Part shown: piece by piece, positions 8,545-17,193 of the stretch | How the letters are laid out: each line of letters opens with the position of its first letter | How positions within the stretch are numbered: position 1 is the first letter of the stretch | Source of the DNA: Bacteroidetes bacterium 47-18 | GTDB lineage: Bacteria; Bacteroidota; Bacteroidia; Chitinophagales; Chitinophagaceae | NCBI GenBank assembly: GCA_001897155.1 | Contig: MKSF01000009.1 | Coordinates: forward strand, 55,424-119,423 | Length of the DNA stretch: 64,000 nt | Direction: 5' to 3' | The notes under the pieces: generated by a model | Database searches by the model: none | Told to the model about the DNA's origin: nothing | What the model saw: the letters and a program-made list of their open reading frames with translations, nothing else | Program-made: the position numbers and the translations under genes

Positions 8545-10002
8545 TTACTGCTGGACATCATATCCTCCTCCAAGGACCTTATAAAGCTGTACCAGTTGCT
8601 GCACCTGCATACGCTTTAATTCAATGATCTGCAGATCGGCTTCCAGCTTGCTCTTACGGGCGGCTATCAGCTCCAGGTAGTTGGCATACCCGTTCATATA
8701 GAGATCCTGGGATATTTCCACCCCGCTGGTAATGGCCCTGGATTCCTTTTCCTTTTCCGCATACGCCAGATTGGTATTGCTGATCTTCCGGAGCAGCAGG
8801 TTCACTTCCCGGTACGCCTTCATAGTGGCTCTTTCCAGCTCAATAAAAGCGATCTCCTGCTGAGCGGTAGCTATTTTAAAATCGCTCCGAATCTGGTTCT
8901 TATTGAGTATAGGCGCCGTGATCCCACCAAGCACCTGCCAGCCCAGGGACGCGGGGTTAAAAAGCATCTCACCGCTGAAAGCATTATAGGCCAGGTAAGC
9001 TGTTATATTAACTGACGGGAAAAATGCCGCTCTCGCTGCCTTTGCGTCCGCATGCGTGGCTTCCAGCTCATGGAGCGCCTGGCGTATGTCCGGGCGGTAA
9101 GCCATTACCTGTACCGGTACGGCGTTATTGTACAGATAACGCACAGCCTGTATATCAATACTGTTGCTGCGCACCACGCTGCCCTCATACTCTCCTATAA
9201 GCTCCTGCATAGCCGTTTCCGCTTCCTGCAGCTCCTGCTGTTTCAGGTATAAAAGCGACCTGGAGTTATTTAATTGCGCTTCCATTTGCTTAACGGCCAG
9301 CAAGGTGGATCTTCCTACTTCCTGGTGTATCTGCACCACCTCAAAAGCTTCCTCCTGAAGCCGGATGTTATTATGCAGTATACTGATCTCCTGGTCCAGG
9401 GCGATCAGATCGTAATACACCAGGGCCGTCTGGGTGACCAGCATGGATTCCAGCAGCTTCTTCCCTTCTACTGTCGCCCAGAAGCGGGCTTTGGCCGCAC
9501 GCTTCATATGCCTGTACTTCCCCCATATATCCAGTTCCCAGTCGGCTCCGAAGCCCAGAAAGTAATTGGGGGTAGGATGCGTGTCTATCTTCTGGCTTTC
9601 TTCTATATTGGGAGAAAGGTTGGTATCAAAGTTACCCACGCCTTCCATCGTGTATTTTCCGTACTGCGTGGCTGAAGCATTGCCCAGCCCTTTCAGCGAT
9701 GGCCACAAAGCCCCCCGGGATTTGGCAAGATATGCCTCCGCTATGCTGATCCTTTTAAAGGCAATACGATAATCCGGGTTGTCCCGCAGGGTTTTCCGGA
9801 TCAATTGTTTCAGGTGCTGGTCAGCAAAGAAGTCATCTATGGTCAGTTGCTGTATGTTCAGGGTATCGGACGCCGGGATCACAAATTCCCGCGGCAGCTC
9901 CTTACCGGCCGTATCGCTCAGCACAGCCGGCACTTTACAGCCGGCGGCCAGCAATATAGCAGAAGAGAGTATATAATATCTAAAGTTTATGGATTTCATC
10001 AT
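8545..10002 (-). CDS. RND efflux outer-membrane lipoprotein (TolC/NodT family)
   Basis: About 485 residues. The signal peptide has a lipobox LLAAGC, with the acylated cysteine at about residue 22. The rest has the duplicated outer-membrane efflux protein pattern of long helical hairpins rich in Ala, Leu, Gln and Glu. It forms the outer-membrane channel of the pump encoded just upstream. The double ATG at 10002/9999 is 7 bases after the pump gene's stop; the 22-codon upstream extension overlaps the pump gene and precedes the signal peptide, so it is not used. Last gene of the three-gene efflux operon. Confidence 0.92.
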   Translation of the reverse strand: MMKSINFRYYILSSAILLAAGCKVPAVLSDTAGKELPREFVIPASDTLNIQQLTIDDFFADQHLKQLIRKTLRDNPDYRIAFKRISIAEAYLAKSRGALWPSLKGLGNASATQYGKYTMEGVGNFDTNLSPNIEESQKIDTHPTPNYFLGFGADWELDIWGKYRHMKRAAKARFWATVEGKKLLESMLVTQTALVYYDLIALDQEISILHNNIRLQEEAFEVVQIHQEVGRSTLLAVKQMEAQLNNSRSLLYLKQQELQEAETAMQELIGEYEGSVVRSNSIDIQAVRYLYNNAVPVQVMAYRPDIRQALHELEATHADAKAARAAFFPSVNITAYLAYNAFSGEMLFNPASLGWQVLGGITAPILNKNQIRSDFKIATAQQEIAFIELERATMKAYREVNLLLRKISNTNLAYAEKEKESRAITSGVEISQDLYMNGYANYLELIAARKSKLEADLQIIELKRMQVQQLVQLYKVLGGGYDVQQ

Positions 10003-10009
10003 TTTCAGT

Positions 10010-13000
10010 TTAAGACACCTGTTCCTGCTGGGGAACCGTTGATTTGTTTTTTTTCTCCATAGACGCAAACAGCACGTAGAGACCGGGGATAACGATCACA
10101 CCGAATATGGTACCGATAAGCATACCTCCCGCCGCGGCAATACCGATAGACCTGTTACCCATGGCACCGGCACCGCTGGCGATACATAAGGGGATCAGGC
10201 CCGCAATAAAGGCAAAGGAGGTCATCAATATGGGCCGCAGCCGCTGCGTGGCGCCATCTATGGCCGCCTGTATCACGGAAGCCCCTTCCTTACGGCTCTG
10301 TATGGCAAATTCCACGATCAGGATAGCGTTCTTGCCCAGCAGCCCTATGAGCATGACCAGTGCCACCTGTGCATATATATTGTTTTCCATACCGGTCAGC
10401 TTCAGCAGCAGGAAGGAGCCGAATATACCTGCCGGCAGGCTCAATAGCACCGGTAAAGGCAGCAGGAAGCTCTCGTACTGCGCCGCCAGCAGGAGATACA
10501 CGAAGACCAGGCAGATCGCAAATACATATAAGGCCTGGTTGCCGGACAGGATCTCTTCCCTCGTCATACCGGACCATTCATACCCGTAGCCCCTGGGCAA
10601 CTTTTCAGCAGCGATACGCTGCACTTCCCGGATGGCATCACCGCTGCTCTTACCGGGTTGCGGCTCCCCGTTGATCATAGCGGCCGTGTACATATTATAG
10701 CGCGTCAGCTGCTCCGGACCATATACCCTTTCCATCCTGATAAAGGAAGAGAACTGCACCATTTCTCCATAGTCGTTCTTCACATACTGCCGTAAAATAT
10801 CTTCCGGGTTCTTCCGGTATTCCGGGTCCGCCTGCACCATTACCTTATACATCTGGTTGAACCGTATAAAGTTGGTGGCATAGTAGCTGCCGATCAGGGT
10901 CTGCAGGGTTCCCATAGCATTTTCTACGGTGATACCTTTTTTAGCGGCCATATCATAGTCCACCCGGATCAGGTACTGCGGGAAAGAGGCGTCGAAAGAG
11001 GTAAAGGCATTCCGCACCACGGTACTTTTGTTGAGCTCTTCCACGAATTCCCTTGTGATATCGGCGCTCGTAGCGATATCTCCGCCGGTACGGTCCAGCA
11101 GGCGCAGCTCGAAGCCGCTGGAGTTACCAAAGCCCGGCACCGTCGGCGGCGCGAATATCTCAATGCTGGCATCGGAAATATGCTGTACCCTGCTTTTAAG
11201 CTCCTGAATGATATCGTTAACGCTTACGCTCCGGTCGCTCCAGGGCCTGAGGTTGATCATCCCCATACCATAGGACGCACCTGCAATTTCATTCACCAGG
11301 CTGTAGCCGGCCAGCGTGGTCACCGCTTCCACGGCCTCTATGGACCTGGCTTGCTCATAAATGTCATCCAGCACCTTTTCGGTACGTTCCACGGTGGCGC
11401 CCTGCGGCGTGGTCACGTTGACATATATCATTCCCTGGTCTTCCGTGGGAATAAAGCCGCTGGGCAAAATAGCCGATGTACCCCAGGTCAGCAGGATGAA
11501 CAGGAACATCAGCCCTACGGTCAATCCTTTCCTGCCGGCCATTTTCCAGAGCAGGCCCTGGTACCTGCCGTTCATTTTATCAAACCCCGTATTGAACTTC
11601 CTGAAAAAACGGTTTAAAAGATTGTCCTTCTTATGATGGGATACCGGCTTTAGCAACAGGGCGCAAAGCGCCGGTGTCAGGGTAAGGGCATTGATGCCCG
11701 AGATGACAATAGCAAAGGCCAGCGTCAGCGAGAACTGCCTGTAGAAGATGCCAACGGGACCGCTCAGGAACGCTACGGGCACAAATACGGCAGACATGAC
11801 CAGCGTGATGGCGATAATAGCGCCCGTGATCTCTTTCATTGCGCTGATCGTGGCCTCCAGGGGCGGCAGGTGCTCCTCATGCATTTTTACGTGCACCGCT
11901 TCCACCACCACAATAGCGTTGTCCACCACGATACCGATAGCCAGCACCAGCGCAAACAGGGTCAGCAGGTTGATGGAAAAATCCAGCATCAGCATGCAGG
12001 CCAGCGTGCCTATCAGCGCTACCGGCACCGCCAGCACCGGGATGAGCGTGGAACGCCAGTCCTGTATGAATATGAAAACAACGATGCCCACAAATAAAAA
12101 GGCTTCGAGCAGGGTCTTCAATACTTCGTTAATGGAAGCGTCCAGGAAGCGCGAAACGTCATAAGCCAGGTTATAGTCCATTCCCGGGGGGAAGGTAGCG
12201 GTCTTCAGCTCAGCCATACGGTCCTTGATATCCCGTATCACGTCACTGGCATTGGAGCCCGGGCGCTGCTTGATCATAATAGAAGCAGATGGCTGGCCGT
12301 TGGTCTTGGAGACCATCCCGTAGCTCATAGCACCGAATTCCACCTCTGCCACGTCTTTCAGCTTCAGAATGGACCCATCAGCATTGGAACGGATGGCTAT
12401 ATTTTCATATTCTGCAGGCTCACTGAATTTCCCGGTATAGCGCAGGACGTACTGTACCTCCTGGCCTCTTTTGCCCGAGCTTTCACCCGTTTTACCCGGG
12501 GCGGCAGATACATTTTGTTTTTGCAGCGCCGTTATGACCTCATCCGTTGATATCTCATAGGCGGCCATACGATCAGGCTTCAGCCAGATACGCATAGCAT
12601 ATTCTTTCTGCCCCATGATCTCCGCACGGCCCACCCCGTTGATACGTTTGAGCTCCTTCAGGATATTGATATCCGTAAAATTGAAGATAAAGTCTTCATC
12701 TGCCGCCGTATCATTGCTGACAATGTTCAGGTACATCAGCATGGAGTTCACCTCCTTTTCCGTCTGCACCCCGGCTTTGATGACCTCTTCCGGCAGCTCG
12801 TCAATGACAGTGGCTACCCTGTTCTGCACATTCACGGCAGCAAGATCAGGATCCGTGCCCACTTCAAAGAATACCTGTATCATTGTCACCCCGTCATTAC
12901 CGGTAACGGTGGACATATACGTCATGCCCGGCACCCCGTTAATGGCACGCTCCAGCGGCAGCGCCACGGCATCTACCGATACTTCGGCGTTCGCGCCGGT

Positions 13001-13147
13001 ATATCTTGCCGTTACGACAACAGAAGGCGGCACGATATCCGGGAACTGGGTGATGGGTAAGCTGAAGAGGGCCAGCACCCCCAAAAGAGTAATAAATATG
13101 GATATAACAAGCGACAATACCGGCCGCCTGATAAACATTTCAACCAT
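10010..13147 (-). CDS. RND efflux pump permease (HAE1/AcrB-type)
   Basis: 1045-residue inner-membrane drug/proton antiporter of the AcrB type, with 12 membrane helices and two large periplasmic loops. The proton-relay motif of helix 4 reads GIVVDNAIVVVE, so the first Asp (D409) is kept while the second (AcrB D408) is Asn410. The helix-10 lysine is kept in GLLGKNAILIVE. Together with the upstream adaptor (66-base gap) and downstream outer-membrane lipoprotein (7-base gap) it makes a full tripartite exporter. Substrates cannot be read from sequence. No regulator gene is adjacent. Confidence 0.95.
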   Translation of the reverse strand: MVEMFIRRPVLSLVISIFITLLGVLALFSLPITQFPDIVPPSVVVTARYTGANAEVSVDAVALPLERAINGVPGMTYMSTVTGNDGVTMIQVFFEVGTDPDLAAVNVQNRVATVIDELPEEVIKAGVQTEKEVNSMLMYLNIVSNDTAADEDFIFNFTDINILKELKRINGVGRAEIMGQKEYAMRIWLKPDRMAAYEISTDEVITALQKQNVSAAPGKTGESSGKRGQEVQYVLRYTGKFSEPAEYENIAIRSNADGSILKLKDVAEVEFGAMSYGMVSKTNGQPSASIMIKQRPGSNASDVIRDIKDRMAELKTATFPPGMDYNLAYDVSRFLDASINEVLKTLLEAFLFVGIVVFIFIQDWRSTLIPVLAVPVALIGTLACMLMLDFSINLLTLFALVLAIGIVVDNAIVVVEAVHVKMHEEHLPPLEATISAMKEITGAIIAITLVMSAVFVPVAFLSGPVGIFYRQFSLTLAFAIVISGINALTLTPALCALLLKPVSHHKKDNLLNRFFRKFNTGFDKMNGRYQGLLWKMAGRKGLTVGLMFLFILLTWGTSAILPSGFIPTEDQGMIYVNVTTPQGATVERTEKVLDDIYEQARSIEAVEAVTTLAGYSLVNEIAGASYGMGMINLRPWSDRSVSVNDIIQELKSRVQHISDASIEIFAPPTVPGFGNSSGFELRLLDRTGGDIATSADITREFVEELNKSTVVRNAFTSFDASFPQYLIRVDYDMAAKKGITVENAMGTLQTLIGSYYATNFIRFNQMYKVMVQADPEYRKNPEDILRQYVKNDYGEMVQFSSFIRMERVYGPEQLTRYNMYTAAMINGEPQPGKSSGDAIREVQRIAAEKLPRGYGYEWSGMTREEILSGNQALYVFAICLVFVYLLLAAQYESFLLPLPVLLSLPAGIFGSFLLLKLTGMENNIYAQVALVMLIGLLGKNAILIVEFAIQSRKEGASVIQAAIDGATQRLRPILMTSFAFIAGLIPLCIASGAGAMGNRSIGIAAAGGMLIGTIFGVIVIPGLYVLFASMEKKNKSTVPQQEQVS

Positions 13148-13213
13148 TACAATATGTGTTTATAGCTTAGAGAAAAAAGATATGCAGCCGCTCCGGCTGC
13201 GGATACCGGGATT

Positions 13214-14314
13214 TTAGGGCTGCCTGAGCTCGGGCTGGATGATCTCGCCTTCCCGCAGTTGCCTGACACCTTCATAGACGATCTTTTCATTGCCTGTCAG
13301 TCCCGATGTGACGATGTAATAGTTGGCCACCCTGTTAAAAGGCACGAAGCTGTGCATCCGGACCATATGCTGCTCGTCCACCACGAATACATAGTATTTG
13401 TCCTGTATCTCTATGACGGATTTCTGGGGTATCAGGAAGGCATTCCTGACCGGCTGCTCCAGGATCAGCTTACCGGACGCCCCGTGCCGGAGCAATCCTG
13501 CGGGGTTGGGAAACACCACCTTGTAAGCAATAGATCCGGTATTCTCATCTATTTCACTTTCAGCGGCCCGGATCTCTCCCTGGTGCTCATAGGGCATACC
13601 GTTGGGCAGCAGCAGGGTAACTTTTTCCACCTCATCCTCCCCGCCGTTCACCATCATATCAAAATATATCTTCTCTGAGACATTAAAATAGGCATACATA
13701 TGGCTGTTATCGGAAACGGTGGTCAGGAGGCTGTTCTCATTGACCAGGCTGCCTTCCCTGAACAGGAACCGGTCCACAATACCCGCGAACGGCGCCCTGA
13801 TCTCGGTATAGGAGATACGCTTGGACACGGCATTCTTATCCGCCAGCGCCTGCTCGGATTTGGCCTTGGCCGCATTATACCTGGCTTTTACAAGGTCCAG
13901 CTCGGACAGGGGCACTACTTTTTTATCTACCAGCGTTTTCACCCTTTCCAGCTCCACTTCTGTGACCTTTTGCTCGGCCAGCGCGCTGTGATAGACCGCG
14001 TTGGCCCTGCTGAGGTCTATCTGCAGCTCACTGTCGTTGATCTTAAAAAGCAACTGGTTGGCGTGTACGCTCTGCCCCTCCCTGATATATATTTTTTCCA
14101 GTATACCTGCAGTACGGGGCCTTATTTCTATATTCCTGACAGCTTGTATATCCGCCACATATTCCACCGGCAATAAGGTATCTTTTTTAATTATATTGAC
14201 AACGGGTATCTTTTTGATCTCGTTCGGGGCATTATCCGCTGCAGGAGCGTTATTGCAGGATATCCAGCCCAGGGCTGCACCTACCGCTGCAAGCATTATC
14301 GTGTTTTTAAACAT
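13214..14314 (-). CDS. RND efflux periplasmic adaptor (AcrA/MexA family)
   Basis: 366-residue membrane fusion protein. A signal peptide ends in a lipobox-like GWISC (C20), so it is probably lipid-anchored. Then follow half a lipoyl domain with IEIRPRTAGILEKIYIREG, a helical hairpin (about 95-165), the second lipoyl half with RAPFAGIVDRF, and beta-barrel and membrane-proximal domains. First gene of the efflux operon with the pump and outer-membrane genes. No promoter was clearly recognised in the 150 bases upstream. Confidence 0.93.
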   Translation of the reverse strand: MFKNTIMLAAVGAALGWISCNNAPAADNAPNEIKKIPVVNIIKKDTLLPVEYVADIQAVRNIEIRPRTAGILEKIYIREGQSVHANQLLFKINDSELQIDLSRANAVYHSALAEQKVTEVELERVKTLVDKKVVPLSELDLVKARYNAAKAKSEQALADKNAVSKRISYTEIRAPFAGIVDRFLFREGSLVNENSLLTTVSDNSHMYAYFNVSEKIYFDMMVNGGEDEVEKVTLLLPNGMPYEHQGEIRAAESEIDENTGSIAYKVVFPNPAGLLRHGASGKLILEQPVRNAFLIPQKSVIEIQDKYYVFVVDEQHMVRMHSFVPFNRVANYYIVTSGLTGNEKIVYEGVRQLREGEIIQPELRQP

Positions 14315-14469
14315 GCTTAATCTGTTCTAATAAATCAGGGAAAAATGAATAATTCGAACGCCGGGGCAGAATGATCCCGCCGGCGCCTGTCCGCTTAAAG
14401 CAATGACAATATCTCGACAGGTGCGTCATTGCACACTGTAAAGCATAGGCCATTCGACATCCTGAAATA

Positions 14470-14844
14470 TTAAAACAGATACTGAAGATACAGCATCCCG
14501 TAGCCGGAGAGCTGCTTAGGTGCGCTTTCATCATCGCGGGGAGCCCCGCGGACCGGCACTACAGGAAATATACAGTGAAGGAAATCAATATATTGCTGCC
14601 TGCCCGGATAGCAGGTCATCTTAGTGACATCACTATAGCGTCTCGGCACCGACCCTTCGTCCACTAATTCATATGCCGCTTCCTGGATCTCGTATTGAGC
14701 CGTATATTCGGCCTCACCACATGTCCAGGAATAATAGTGCGCCCATCGTTCCGCATCGGGGAAGCCATTGCCTGCCAGGATATTAACATGGCCAAACAAC
14801 AGCGCTATAAGCAGCAGGATATTAACTCTGAATATTTGAAACAT
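14470..14844 (-). CDS. Small putative secreted protein, unknown
   Basis: 124 residues if started at the ATG at 14844. The N-terminus (FQIFRVNILLLIALLFGHVNILAG) looks like a signal peptide. The mature part has three cysteines and a patch rich in Tyr and Glu (ERWAHYYSWTCGEAEYTAQY). No family recognised. It lies on the same strand upstream of the efflux adaptor with a 155-base gap, and no strong promoter or terminator helps decide whether it is expressed. It could be a chance reading frame. Confidence 0.4.
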   Translation of the reverse strand: MFQIFRVNILLLIALLFGHVNILAGNGFPDAERWAHYYSWTCGEAEYTAQYEIQEAAYELVDEGSVPRRYSDVTKMTCYPGRQQYIDFLHCIFPVVPVRGAPRDDESAPKQLSGYGMLYLQYLF

Positions 14845-14940
14845 TTCTATAACCAAACATTACAAGCAAGGGAACGGCAAATTTATGATTTTTCACCCAA
14901 AAAAACACAGGAAAAAGTTGACCGCGCGGATATCCGTCAT

Positions 14941-16476
14941 TTACATCCAGTTCCGGGATGTCCTGCTCACTTCGCTGATCAGGCCCTCACTCCACCGGTA
15001 CAGGGTATCATAATCGTACCAGGATCCGTATATAACGCCGGAAGCCGTATAGATGGCTATGCTGCCGAATTTAGGCCGCCATATCTTCCGGAAGACCTCC
15101 ATATGCTGGATCTTGTGCGGCTCTATGATCTTTCTGGTGCGCCTGAGGCTGCCGCTTTGCCTGATAATAAAGTCCTTATGCAGGTAAAAGGCATCATTCC
15201 TGAACCGCAGTACGGCCATGAGCCAGCTCCAGGCCAATATGAGCGCTGCCAGCCACCACCCTTCCACCGGCATCTCAAAGAAAGCTGTGGCAAACCATCC
15301 CAGGGCAGCAACCGCTGCCAGCCTTAACAGCATGGCCAGCACCAGCTTGTTGACATAAGGCCGGATGACCGTTCCCTGCTGAATACGCTGCCCGAAGAAC
15401 AGCCCTTCCAGTTGCGCCAGTTGCGCATCTGACATGCCCGGGAATACGGTAGTGCTTTTCTGTCTGCGACCCACGGTATTATCAGACTGCAATAAGGTGA
15501 CAAAGCTGATGCCTTTTTTCCTGAGGAACCAGTTGGACACAATATTCAGCTCCTGCAGCTTCTGCACCTGGAAGATCCTGTGCTGCAGGGTGAACAGGCC
15601 GTAGTCAATGCCCAGCTCCCTGGGGTTCAAGACCTGGTAAGAGATATTATAGTATTTTATTACGAACCGGATGGTATTGATGACAAAAGGGATCAGCAGC
15701 AGGAGCACCACTATCACCAGTAGCCTTTCGCTGTCAAGCGCTTCCCACCAGGACATAAGCCGCTCTTCTTCCGTCTGGCTGGAGAACAACTGCGCCCAGT
15801 CGTTGAACTGCGACCACAATACCAGCAGGAAACCCAGGGTCACCCGTAATCCATTACCGTAATGGGACAGCAGCGAAGCATAAAAGATATTCCCGGTACC
15901 TATATACCGGCGGTCGGCAGACGCTGCAACTTCTTCGCCCGGAATACCGGCAGCGTCAATATTGTCCCCGGACCGGTGCTGCAAGGCATAGGCCTGCAAG
16001 GTTATTTTAAGCGCATTCGCCACCGGCTCGGACAAGGCCGGGATCCTGACCTCAGCCCGGGCAGAGCCGGCTGTTTCCACCTCCAGCTCATACACATCAA
16101 ATACCTGCTGCCATACATTCTGCTGCAGGTTGATCTGGAAGATCTTCTCCAGCCGGATGATCGTTTTTTCTTTTGAAAAGATCCCTTTTTCCAGTATAAA
16201 AGCTTCCGCTTCCTGGTCTATATAAAACCTGAAGTTCCTGTATCGCAGGAAAGCGGTGACAAGCACCAGCGCAAAGAAGACGAAGAGAAGCAGCAGCACA
16301 TACCTGAAGCCGTACGTTTCAAATGCCTCACTGCGCAGATACCTGTAAACAGCCAGTATCAGGATCAGCCCGAAAGCACGCATGTACAGCATCAATTGCT
16401 TTACAAACAGCAGCAGCACGCCGATACGGCTCATCCTGTTAGGGCTCAGAAATGTAGCGGTATTATTGGTTTCCAT
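14941..16476 (-). CDS. Large bPH2 (DUF304, YdbT-like) membrane protein
   Basis: About 511 residues with repeated pairs of membrane helices (for example near 25-45 and 60-80, again after 200 and after 370), each followed by a bacterial PH-like bPH2 domain. Repeats contain the usual phrases RIFQVQKLQELNIV and IIEPHKIQHMEV. The start at 16476 overlaps the previous gene's stop by 14 bases, which points to translational coupling. The pairing of a small and a large bPH2 protein is the same as Bacillus subtilis ydbS/ydbT, which are linked to resistance to some antimicrobial peptides; whether that role holds here is not known. Confidence 0.85.
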   Translation of the reverse strand: METNNTATFLSPNRMSRIGVLLLFVKQLMLYMRAFGLILILAVYRYLRSEAFETYGFRYVLLLLFVFFALVLVTAFLRYRNFRFYIDQEAEAFILEKGIFSKEKTIIRLEKIFQINLQQNVWQQVFDVYELEVETAGSARAEVRIPALSEPVANALKITLQAYALQHRSGDNIDAAGIPGEEVAASADRRYIGTGNIFYASLLSHYGNGLRVTLGFLLVLWSQFNDWAQLFSSQTEEERLMSWWEALDSERLLVIVVLLLLIPFVINTIRFVIKYYNISYQVLNPRELGIDYGLFTLQHRIFQVQKLQELNIVSNWFLRKKGISFVTLLQSDNTVGRRQKSTTVFPGMSDAQLAQLEGLFFGQRIQQGTVIRPYVNKLVLAMLLRLAAVAALGWFATAFFEMPVEGWWLAALILAWSWLMAVLRFRNDAFYLHKDFIIRQSGSLRRTRKIIEPHKIQHMEVFRKIWRPKFGSIAIYTASGVIYGSWYDYDTLYRWSEGLISEVSRTSRNWM

Positions 16477-17068
16477 GGCTGTCTTCTTCCCGGTTATGCT
16501 CGTTATCCTGATCTTCAGCGGACGCTTCCGCTGCCTGTATATCACCTGCAGGGCCGGCTACCTCCTCACCTATCCTGACCTTATCCATTATATAGGATTT
16601 GATCTTTTCCGCATCCGCTGCTTTCAGACCGGCGATGGACAGGTTATGGTTGCCACCGGCCGCCGTATAGATGTATAAGGCGCTCAGCCCGAACATTTTT
16701 TCAAAAACACCCCTTATCAGTTTGACATGCTGCACACGGTTGTAAGGCACCAGCGTTTCCGTAATATTGATGAAACCCGTTCTGAACACCACATCATATT
16801 CCCTGACGGCAATTCCCCGGTATTTAAAGCTCAGCTTCATCACCGCCAGCCAGATACCGGCCGCAACAAGCAGGCCTCCGCCAATTAAAAGACCCGTAGC
16901 CAGGGGAATGTCATTCAGGCCGGCAATAAGCGTCCATCCTCCCAATACCGCCAGCAGGAATATAAACCACCTGATAGCTATGATCGTGAAGTACCTGGGC
17001 GAAATGGGCTCAAAACTGACCTCTCTTGCCTGCAGCATCGTTGACAGCGCAACCTGTACATTTTCCAT
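16463..17068 (-). CDS. Small bPH2 (DUF304, YdbS-like) membrane protein
   Basis: About 201 residues: two adjacent membrane helices (about 30-75) and one bPH2 domain with DVVFRTGFINITETLVPYNR and VQHVKLIRG, ending in an acidic, glutamate-rich tail. The start at 17068 (MENVQVAL) is preferred to one 20 codons upstream that has no family similarity. It overlaps the start of the large partner. The pair is likely one membrane complex. Confidence 0.83.
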   Translation of the reverse strand: MENVQVALSTMLQAREVSFEPISPRYFTIIAIRWFIFLLAVLGGWTLIAGLNDIPLATGLLIGGGLLVAAGIWLAVMKLSFKYRGIAVREYDVVFRTGFINITETLVPYNRVQHVKLIRGVFEKMFGLSALYIYTAAGGNHNLSIAGLKAADAEKIKSYIMDKVRIGEEVAGPAGDIQAAEASAEDQDNEHNREEDSHGNQ

Positions 17069-17126
17069 ATATACCCGGATATGTTGGTGAAAGCTGCAAG
17101 TTACATACAAGATCTGATAAAAAGGC

Positions 17127-17162
17127 AAAAGCCGGCCCGGAGCTTTGCTGCTCCGGGCCGGC
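17127..17162 (-). terminator. Rho-independent terminator of the M16 protease gene
   Basis: A 13-bp GC-rich stem (17131-17143 with 17150-17162, GCCGGCCCGGAGC arm) with a 6-nt loop is followed on the minus strand by TTTT. It lies 32 bases after the stop of the M16 protease gene. Confidence 0.85.
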
Positions 17163-17193
17163 CAGTCATTAGGTTCCTATGGCTGTGTGACTT

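Noticed and set aside
14340..14400. Possible tRNA (ATTCGAAC near a GC-rich stretch)
   Set aside because: No cloverleaf arms or CCA-proximal stem can be formed; no tRNA was recognised in the window.
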